Assembly (NCBI RefSeq): GCF_030397575.1
Contig: NZ_JAPNXS010000001.1
Coordinates: forward strand, 496,001-560,000
From: Psychromonas sp. 14N.309.X.WAT.B.A12
GTDB taxonomy: Bacteria; Pseudomonadota; Gammaproteobacteria; Enterobacterales; Psychromonadaceae
Length of the DNA stretch: 64,000 nt
Reading direction: 5' to 3'
Both the position numbers and the translations under genes were made by a program. The notes under the pieces are model-generated. The model saw only the letters and a list, made by a program, of their open reading frames with translations, searched no databases and was not told the DNA's origin. Of this stretch, positions 57,573 through 64,000 are shown piece by piece; positions within the stretch are counted from its first letter, which is position 1, and each line of letters opens with the position of its first letter.

Positions 57573-58175
57573 TTAACCAATAGCAATATAATCAGTATGG
57601 TTTTTAATACGTGAAATCCAGGCAAGGATTGCAGGATAACCATTTAAATTAAACCCGCCTTCATAAGCCACATGCGTATAGGCAAACAAACAAATATCTG
57701 CAATTGAAAAATCGTCGCCTACTAAAAAGGGATGCTCTTGCAATCTCACTTCCATCACTCCCAAGGCTTTTTTGCCACCTTCTTGTTTGCTCGCTAGCTC
57801 CTGCAACTTGTCTGCTGGGCTACCTAAATATTTATGAATAAACCGCGCTACAGCGATATAAGGTTCATGGCTGTATTGTTCAAAGAACATCCACTGCATG
57901 CAAATGGCTTGTTGGTATTGAGACTCAGGAAATAATTCACTTTTTTGTGCTAAATAATAAAGGATGGCATTGGATTCAGACAAAAATTGTTTATCTTCAG
58001 TGACTAATAATGGAATTTTAGCATTGGGATTCATGGCTAAAAAATGATCAGTTCGGGTTTCCCCTTTTAAAATATCAACTTCTACCCAATCATGTTTAAT
58101 TTGTAATAAAGCGCATAATAATTTCACTTTATAACAGTTACCTGAAAGGCTATCTCCGTATATGGTTATTGGCAT
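57573..58175 (-). CDS. Glutathione S-transferase family protein
   Basis: 200 residues. N-terminal thioredoxin-like domain (ITIYGDSLSGNCYKVKLLCALL, LAMNPNAKIPLLV with the cis-Pro, LSESNAILYYLA binding glutathione) and helical C-terminal domain (HPFLVGDDFSIADICLFAYTHVA with the N-capping box). The N-terminal Ser in SLSGNCYK is the likely catalytic residue. Substrate unknown. Nine bases downstream of the DUF711 gene. Confidence 0.92.
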   Translation of the reverse strand: MPITIYGDSLSGNCYKVKLLCALLQIKHDWVEVDILKGETRTDHFLAMNPNAKIPLLVTEDKQFLSESNAILYYLAQKSELFPESQYQQAICMQWMFFEQYSHEPYIAVARFIHKYLGSPADKLQELASKQEGGKKALGVMEVRLQEHPFLVGDDFSIADICLFAYTHVAYEGGFNLNGYPAILAWISRIKNHTDYIAIG

Positions 58176-58184
58176 ACTCTGTCC

Positions 58185-59426
58185 TTAGGGTACTGCAAGT
58201 ACCGTACAGTTACACAAATCATCACTTTCAAATGAGGTAGTATCCCCTGCAACCAACCCTGGTACAGGAAACACTCTAACGGTTAATGGTTTATTTAATC
58301 TGAAGGCCATCGTCCCAGTATCACACATTAAAGCAGATAGCTTATGGCTTGGTGTGTTACCGGGAATAGGTACTGTATCTAAACCAATTCCACACACCGC
58401 ACTGTATGTTAATAATGCGCGAATATCAAAATTTGCGGCATGACTACCAACTGCTAACCCACGATCTTCTGTTAAGGCTAACATTAACCCTGAAAAGCCC
58501 ACCAGCGGCATAGTCTTAATAGATTTAAACACCCTGGTTAATAGCGAAGATGCTTCCACTGTGCCAGCCGCTCCAAAGTATTCAACCCCCATTAATTCGT
58601 AAACTTCCGTCATGCTCGCACAATTTTTAGAAGGTGCGGCTGAACTGTCTAAGCCTGCAAAACGATAGGGTATTTCCTCAATGTCATCAATTATTTTTTG
58701 AAGCTGATCAACATGTTGCTGTATTTGTTGTACTAATGCCTGGTGATAGCCTTCATATAATGTTTGACGCTCAAGTGTTGAGTTAAGTGAATTAAAGGCC
58801 TTGAGTGTTGCAACAAGCAAATCAGGTGTTTCTAAGCCAATCACAAACGTATTTGTATGAGCACTATCAACATAACTAGCAGGAAAATACGGAATAAGTG
58901 GCTGGCAATTAAAGTTAACGGTAAAATTAAAGTTACCTTCTCCCCTTGGAGTCACATCACTAATTTTGCGAACTGTTTTCACCGCTTCGTCAATTAATTT
59001 CTTATCCAATAAAAAATGTTGATCAGCAGGGATATTCACACATACATTACATAAATCCCCAAACTCTTTTATCAATTCAGGAATTAAGCTTAACTCATGA
59101 GCATTTTTAGCTTCGCCAATGGCAAATCTTAACCTAAGCCCAATGCCCTGATAATGAGTTAAAATAGTATTAAGTTTACGTAAATCATTTTGAGCACTAG
59201 TCAAATTAGTTGTATCGATATATTCAGAAAAAGCATTAGTGACAATGCGAATAGATTGAACTTGATATCCCTGACTCTTGAAATCATCTGCTAGAGACAC
59301 ACAAAATTTATTGGCTTGCTCAATCAAGCTCGGCCATTTCCTTTGGTCAAAATCAAACTTAAGAAAAGTCGTGATGGTTCTTACTTTACACAAGGATTTA
59401 TCTAACAATAATTCTGGGAACTGCAT
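58185..59426 (-). CDS. DUF711 family protein
   Basis: 413 residues. VRTITTFLKFD, a YRFAGLDSSAAPSKNCASMTEV region, FGAAGTVEASSLLT, LVGFSGLMLALTEDRGLA, LLTYSAVCGIGLDTVPIPGNT and FPVPGLVAGDTTSFESDDLCN are the DUF711 (UPF0210-related) signature. Structures show a glycyl-radical-like barrel fold, but no reaction is known. It is co-transcribed with a glutathione transferase and divergent from dctB. Confidence 0.87.
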   Translation of the reverse strand: MQFPELLLDKSLCKVRTITTFLKFDFDQRKWPSLIEQANKFCVSLADDFKSQGYQVQSIRIVTNAFSEYIDTTNLTSAQNDLRKLNTILTHYQGIGLRLRFAIGEAKNAHELSLIPELIKEFGDLCNVCVNIPADQHFLLDKKLIDEAVKTVRKISDVTPRGEGNFNFTVNFNCQPLIPYFPASYVDSAHTNTFVIGLETPDLLVATLKAFNSLNSTLERQTLYEGYHQALVQQIQQHVDQLQKIIDDIEEIPYRFAGLDSSAAPSKNCASMTEVYELMGVEYFGAAGTVEASSLLTRVFKSIKTMPLVGFSGLMLALTEDRGLAVGSHAANFDIRALLTYSAVCGIGLDTVPIPGNTPSHKLSALMCDTGTMAFRLNKPLTVRVFPVPGLVAGDTTSFESDDLCNCTVLAVP

Positions 59427-59585
59427 TTACGGCCCTCTATAATCAATCAAATTAATAAAATAGGTCTTTCTCACATTATCATAATTATCAACAAATTAAA
59501 TATAAAACTAAGCGTCGTGAAACAATAAAACTTAGTGTATTAGGGTAAATTAAATAGCCAAAGTTTTTGAATAAGGAATACCTTA

Positions 59586-61424
59586 GTGACATTAAATACC
59601 ATGCCATTAGGACGTCGCATTAATACCCTATGTTTTATATTTTACTGCATGACATTGGTGATTAGTCTTCATACCCTTTGGCAAACTAGCTATCAGTCAC
59701 TACAAATTAGTAACCAGCAACAGCTTGAACGTTTTAAACGTCACTTAGACAGTCAGCTCGGCCATTATTCGTTCATTCCGCAATTAGTATCTCGTCAAGA
59801 TGTTATTTTTAAAGCGTTTCAATTTCCTGATAATCAGTCCGTTATCGATAGTACCAATAAACACTTAGAGTCTATCAATCACATTGTCAGCGCCTCAGAT
59901 ACTTATCTACTCGATAAAAGTGGAACAACGATTGCGGCCAGTAATTGGCAAAAAGAAACCACATTTATTGGCAACAATTTTAATTTCCGCCCCTATTTCA
60001 ATGAAGCAATACAGGGAAGACAAGCCCAATATTTTGCCTTAGGCTCACGATCAGGCAAACGAGGTTATTATTTCTCATACCCAGTTCATAATGGGATACA
60101 AGTGATTGGTGTGATCGTCGTTAAAATGGACTTATCGTTAATTGAAAAAGACTGGGTAGGTAAAGAGCAACATTTTTTAGTCACTGATAACGATGGTATA
60201 GTGTTTATATCATCCAGAGAGGATTGGTTATTTCATAGCTTAACGCCATTAACTCAACAGCAAAGATCAATGATCAAACAGGAAAAACGATATTTACAAC
60301 GTATTATAAAATCTCTGCCCCCTATTTATGGCGATCTAAAAAAACAAGCAAACATACTTACATTGGCCAATAAAAAAGCCTTTTCTAACTACTATTTATC
60401 ACTATTCACGGTATCTGAAGATAAACAATGGACGGTGAGAGTCTTCGCTCCAATTGCACCTATTATCATCGACTTACTGATCTTAACGCTGATAATTACC
60501 CTAGTATATTTACTAATTTATTTATCACTAATCATTATCAAACAACAATTACATAGACATCAAGAACAAGCACGCATTGAAGCAAAAACTAAGCAAACCC
60601 TAGAAATGACAGTATTAGAAAGAACCTCTGCACTACAAGCCGAAATTGAAGAAAGACATAAAGCAGAAAGTGCCCTTCGCTCCACACAAAAAGAACTTAT
60701 ACAATCTGCAAAATTAGCTGTATTAGGACAATTGTCCACCAGCATTAGTCATGAACTTAATAACCCTCTTTCAGCGATAAGAAGTTATGCAGACAATGCG
60801 ATTATTTTTCTACAAAGAGATAAGCTGGAAAACGTACATGAAAATTTAATGCGAATTACCTCATTAACCGAACGCATGGCCAAAATTAGTGCACAACTAA
60901 AATCCTTTGCAAGGAAGTCTGATGGTGAACTGCAAATTGTTGCATTACAACCCATTATCTTAGCAGCACAGGAATTACTTAAAGCGCAATTTAAAAACAA
61001 ACAAGTACAACTCGTATTAGATATGCCAACACATTTTATCCATGTCAAAGCAGATGCAATTCAATTAGAGCAAATACTCATTAATCTACTATCAAATGCT
61101 TTACAGTCGATGCAAAACACCCAACAAAATCAAATAAAAGTGCGTCTTACTAACACAAAACATAAGGCAACGATAAGTGTACTGGATGAAGGTACAGGCA
61201 TAGATATAAACCACCTTCCACGTTTATTTGAACCTTTCTTTACCACTAAGGAAACTGGCTTAGGTTTAGGGTTATCTATTTCCCAACAAATTATCAATAA
61301 TATGCAAGGCAAGTTAACCGCTCGAAATAGACAAGAGCAAGGTGCTGAATTCACTGTTAGCCTACCTATTTATATGCCTAATCAACAGCTCAACTCGAAT
61401 AAGATTAAGGAGCCAAATCAATGA
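59586..61424 (+). CDS. dctB: C4-dicarboxylate sensor histidine kinase DctB
   Basis: 612 residues. TM1 about 14-34, a periplasmic double-PAS (Cache) sensor (YLLDKSGTTIAASNW, GRQAQYFALGSRSGKRGYYFSYPV, FLVTDNDGIVFISSREDW), TM2 about 295-320, a coiled coil, HisKA with His389 in SISHELNNPLSAIRSY, and HATPase (NLLSNALQSM, DEGTGI, GLGLGLSIS). It senses succinate, fumarate or malate. Start GTG 59586 with AAGGA eight bases upstream. It overlaps dctD by four bases. Confidence 0.92.
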   Translation: MTLNTMPLGRRINTLCFIFYCMTLVISLHTLWQTSYQSLQISNQQQLERFKRHLDSQLGHYSFIPQLVSRQDVIFKAFQFPDNQSVIDSTNKHLESINHIVSASDTYLLDKSGTTIAASNWQKETTFIGNNFNFRPYFNEAIQGRQAQYFALGSRSGKRGYYFSYPVHNGIQVIGVIVVKMDLSLIEKDWVGKEQHFLVTDNDGIVFISSREDWLFHSLTPLTQQQRSMIKQEKRYLQRIIKSLPPIYGDLKKQANILTLANKKAFSNYYLSLFTVSEDKQWTVRVFAPIAPIIIDLLILTLIITLVYLLIYLSLIIIKQQLHRHQEQARIEAKTKQTLEMTVLERTSALQAEIEERHKAESALRSTQKELIQSAKLAVLGQLSTSISHELNNPLSAIRSYADNAIIFLQRDKLENVHENLMRITSLTERMAKISAQLKSFARKSDGELQIVALQPIILAAQELLKAQFKNKQVQLVLDMPTHFIHVKADAIQLEQILINLLSNALQSMQNTQQNQIKVRLTNTKHKATISVLDEGTGIDINHLPRLFEPFFTTKETGLGLGLSISQQIINNMQGKLTARNRQEQGAEFTVSLPIYMPNQQLNSNKIKEPNQ

Positions 61425-62749
61425 TATTTTTTATTGATGATGAAGATGATATGCGTATCGCTCATCAACAAAGTTTTGCATTAGCCAACATAGAAGCGCA
61501 ATGTTTTGCCGATGCAGAATCGGCATTAGTTGCAATGCAAAGTACATTACCGTTAATGATCATTTCTGATATCCGTTTACCCGGCATCACAGGCTTACAA
61601 TTGTTAAACACACTTCAACAAAAAGATGCAAATTTACCGGTCGTATTAATTACTGGCCATGGTGATATCTCTATGGCCGTAGAAGCCATTAGAAATGGAG
61701 CCTATGATTTTATAGAAAAACCCTTTGCGTCAGATAGATTAATTGAAATAACTCGTAAAGCCATTGAAAAAAGGCAATTGACTCTAGAAAACCGCGAATT
61801 AAAAAAAGCACTTCAAAGTAAAGATACTCTAGGCCCCAGAATCATAGGTAACACTCCAAGTATTATTGCCTTAAAACAAATGATTTATAGAGTTGCAGAT
61901 AGTCATGCCGATATACTCTTATACGGTGAAACAGGAACTGGCAAAGAGTTAGTCGCTCGCTCCCTGCATGAGCAAAGCCAACGTAGTAGTCATAACTTTG
62001 TAGCAGTAAACTGTGGCGCAGTCCCTGAAAATTTAATTGAAAGTGAATTATATGGCCATGAAAAAGGCGCATTTACTGGTGCCGACTCACAACGTATTGG
62101 TAAGTTTGAATATGCACAAGGTGGCACCCTATTCTTAGATGAAATAGAGTCTATGCCAATGCAGGCACAAGTTAGGTTATTAAGGGTATTACAGGAACGC
62201 ACATTAGAAAGAGTAGGATCGAATAAAGCTATCGATTTAGACATCAGGATCATAGCAGCCACTAAAGTTGATTTAAAAGAAACAGAACACTTCCGACAGG
62301 ATCTTTATTACCGTTTAAACATGGTGACCCTAGATTTACCACCTTTACGTCAGCGTAAAGAAGACATTGCCCCTCTGTTCCATCACTTTTTATTAGTGGC
62401 AGCAGCTAGGTACGGTAAAGCAGCGCCAGCATTACCCGCTGATTCATTACAAGCATTAATCAGTCATGACTGGCCAGGCAACGTAAGGGAACTAAGAAAT
62501 GCTGCAGAACGTTTTATTTTATTAGGCAGTTTGTCAGACTTAAACCACGCAAATAATAATATGAGTGCAGGATTAAGTTTATCTGAACAAGTAGAAGTTT
62601 TTGAAAAAACGCTTATTGAACAAGCTTTGAGCCTGAGTAACGGGAGTATTAAAAATACCATGGAGGCATTAACCTTACCGCGTAAAACACTATATGACAA
62701 AATGCAGAAACACGGCTTACAAAAACAAAACTTTAAAAATGAAGACTAA
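61421..62749 (+). CDS. dctD: C4-dicarboxylate response regulator DctD (sigma-54 activator)
   Basis: 442 residues. REC with Asp50 in IISDIRLPG, an AAA+ domain with Walker A GETGTGKELVAR and the sigma-54-contacting GAFTGA at 216-221, then a Fis-like HTH (SIKNTMEALTLPRKTLYDKMQ). Phosphorylated DctD would activate RpoN-dependent transcription of TRAP transporter genes, probably the convergent set that includes dctM and lies mostly beyond the window. Confidence 0.94.
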   Translation: MIFFIDDEDDMRIAHQQSFALANIEAQCFADAESALVAMQSTLPLMIISDIRLPGITGLQLLNTLQQKDANLPVVLITGHGDISMAVEAIRNGAYDFIEKPFASDRLIEITRKAIEKRQLTLENRELKKALQSKDTLGPRIIGNTPSIIALKQMIYRVADSHADILLYGETGTGKELVARSLHEQSQRSSHNFVAVNCGAVPENLIESELYGHEKGAFTGADSQRIGKFEYAQGGTLFLDEIESMPMQAQVRLLRVLQERTLERVGSNKAIDLDIRIIAATKVDLKETEHFRQDLYYRLNMVTLDLPPLRQRKEDIAPLFHHFLLVAAARYGKAAPALPADSLQALISHDWPGNVRELRNAAERFILLGSLSDLNHANNNMSAGLSLSEQVEVFEKTLIEQALSLSNGSIKNTMEALTLPRKTLYDKMQKHGLQKQNFKNED

Positions 62750-62838
62750 CTTCTTCGTAAAAATAGTTTGATTGCTTGTGGATTAGCATCGTGAATCTGG
62801 AATTATTTCTTTAGTGTGTCCTTCTTTCTCTTATAAAA

Positions 62839-62863
62839 ATGCTGGAATTGTAAGTTCCAGCAT
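62839..62863 (-). terminator. Terminator of the TRAP transporter operon
   Basis: ATGCTGGAA (62839-62847) pairs with TTCCAGCAT (62855-62863). On the minus strand TTTTATAAGAG follows. It lies 36 bases past the dctM stop, between the convergent dctD and dctM. Confidence 0.75.
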
Positions 62864-62898
62864 ATAATCATAAACAGTGTGGTAAGCATTCTGTAGTA

Positions 62899-64000
62899 TT
62901 ATTTAGTGATCACTTCAGGCCCCATCATTAAATTAGGTAACCAAGTCGACACACTCGGCACATAAGTCACAATAATCAAAAAGATAAACATAACCCCCAC
63001 TAAAGGTAATGATGCTTTGACTACTTTCATCATGGACAATTTAGCCACTCCCGCAGTCACAAATAGATTTAGCCCCACTGGTGGTGTGATCATTCCTATT
63101 TCCATGTTCACTACCATCATGATGCCAAGATGAATTGGATCAATGCCTAAAGCAATTGCAATAGGAAACACTAAAGGCGCAACAATTATCAACAAACCGG
63201 AAGGTTCCATGAATTGACCGCCGACCAGTAACAGCAGATTAACCACAATCAAAAACTCAATGGGTCCAAGTCCTGCCGATAACATAGACTCAGTGATCAT
63301 CTGAGGAATACGTTCTTCAGTCAGTACGTGTTTAAGAATTAAGGCATTAGCAACAATAAACATTAACATAATAGTCAGTTTACCCGCTTCATAAAGCGTT
63401 TTACGTGTATCCTCGTGACAAAACACATGCATTGCTTTTAACCAATATGCTTTACGTTTTTTATGGTCAGGCTCTTTCTCCGCTAACGGTCCCATATCCT
63501 TATAAACAAAATTACAAATGATAAAGGCATATACAGCGGCTACAGCGGCAGCTTCAGTAGGCGTGAATACACCGCCATAAATACCTCCAAGAATAATAAC
63601 AATCAGTAATAATCCCCATCCAGCATCTTTTGCGGAATTAAACACTTCACCCCAACCCACGAATGGTTGTGCAGGGATATTTTTATAACGAGCATAGATA
63701 TAGATAGCTAACATCAGCATCAGTCCAGCTAATAACCCTGGTATAACACCCCCTAAGAACATACGGCCAACAGAGACATCAGTCGCTGCTGCATAAACAA
63801 CCATTACAATAGAAGGTGGTATGAGAATTCCTAACGTTCCCGCATTACAGATAACACCTGCGGCAAACTCTTTGGTGTAACCATTCTTTACCATCCCAGC
63901 AATAACAATCCCCCCAATTGCGACAACGGTTGCAGGTGAAGATCCAGATAAAGCTGCAAACATCATACAAGCAACCACGGATGCCATAGCTAATCCGCCA
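62899..64000 (-). CDS. dctM: TRAP transporter large permease DctM, partial (N-terminus outside window)
   Basis: The frame is open to the window edge (GGLA before MASVVACMMFAALSGSSPAT), so the ATG at 63987 is internal; about 366 residues are visible of roughly 460. Features: AAGVICNAGTLGILIPPSIVMVVY, TPTEAAAVAAVYAF, and MEIGMITPPVGLNLFV, plus eight or more membrane helices. An extended loop about 165-200 (KEPDHKKRKAYWLKAMH) is larger than usual. It imports C4-dicarboxylates with DctP and DctQ, expected just to the right. Confidence 0.93.
   Translation of the reverse strand, partial: GGLAMASVVACMMFAALSGSSPATVVAIGGIVIAGMVKNGYTKEFAAGVICNAGTLGILIPPSIVMVVYAAATDVSVGRMFLGGVIPGLLAGLMLMLAIYIYARYKNIPAQPFVGWGEVFNSAKDAGWGLLLIVIILGGIYGGVFTPTEAAAVAAVYAFIICNFVYKDMGPLAEKEPDHKKRKAYWLKAMHVFCHEDTRKTLYEAGKLTIMLMFIVANALILKHVLTEERIPQMITESMLSAGLGPIEFLIVVNLLLLVGGQFMEPSGLLIIVAPLVFPIAIALGIDPIHLGIMMVVNMEIGMITPPVGLNLFVTAGVAKLSMMKVVKASLPLVGVMFIFLIIVTYVPSVSTWLPNLMMGPEVITK

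Noticed and set aside
62899-63987. dctM as a complete 362-residue gene
   Set aside because: The frame stays open to the window edge and the family has about 100 more N-terminal residues, so the ATG at 63987 is internal.

Overview
The window is a chromosomal segment of an AT-rich, probably marine gammaproteobacterium. The zapC-pyrD and tsaB-yoaA pairs, FlgT, the small RRF_GI-type protein, C4-dicarboxylate TRAP uptake, an RpoE/ChrR-photolyase-CFA cluster and a PEP-CTERM protein together fit the Psychromonas/Moritella/Vibrio neighbourhood. This is inference from gene content, not a database match. I see no rRNA or tRNA gene, no CRISPR array, and no intact insertion sequence or prophage.

Layout. 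1-6.6 kb (+): the 3' part of a TonB-dependent receptor, a YfiR-like periplasmic protein, a hybrid histidine kinase with a YfiN-type periplasmic domain, and a REC-PAS-GGDEF-EAL regulator, which together look like one envelope-to-c-di-GMP pathway. 6.6-9.5 kb: two long AT-rich, gene-poor stretches around a YgbA-type gene, with inverted repeats, a 14-bp tandem repeat and a decayed hydrolase-like gene. 9.5-17.6 kb: an RRF_GI-type gene, SOS-controlled umuDC with a clear LexA box, and tamAB. 17.9-20.6 kb (-): a solute-binding lipoprotein paired with a membrane sensor whose GGDEF motif is destroyed. 20.7-29.6 kb: housekeeping genes (htpX, ppiC, a sodium symporter, zapC, pyrD, tsaB, yoaA). 29.9-33.0 kb (+): a small DUF2986 gene, then flgH-flgT and an acidic unknown gene behind a likely sigma-54 promoter.

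33.1-51.6 kb is the histidine locus, and it is split. A leader peptide with four His codons and an attenuator precede hisGDCBHA, which ends at a terminator. hisF-hisIE lies 11 kb further on. The gap is filled by thirteen genes on the opposite strand: an ECF sigma factor and its zinc anti-sigma factor ChrR, a photolyase, a DUF523-DUF1722 protein, a CFA-synthase-like methyltransferase, a flavin amine-oxidase-like protein, DUF1365, an SDR, an NTF2-like protein and several envelope proteins. Two near-identical ECF-like promoters (in front of rpoE and of the DUF2878 gene) suggest a shared photo-oxidative stress response. The lipid genes resemble the set linked to methylated and furan fatty acids in Rhodobacter.

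51.7-64 kb: a PEP-CTERM choice-of-anchor-A protein, a nitrobindin-like protein, an unknown membrane protein, a polar amino acid (cystine-like) ABC transporter, a glutathione transferase, a DUF711 protein, and the DctB/DctD two-component system facing a TRAP permease (dctM) cut by the window edge.
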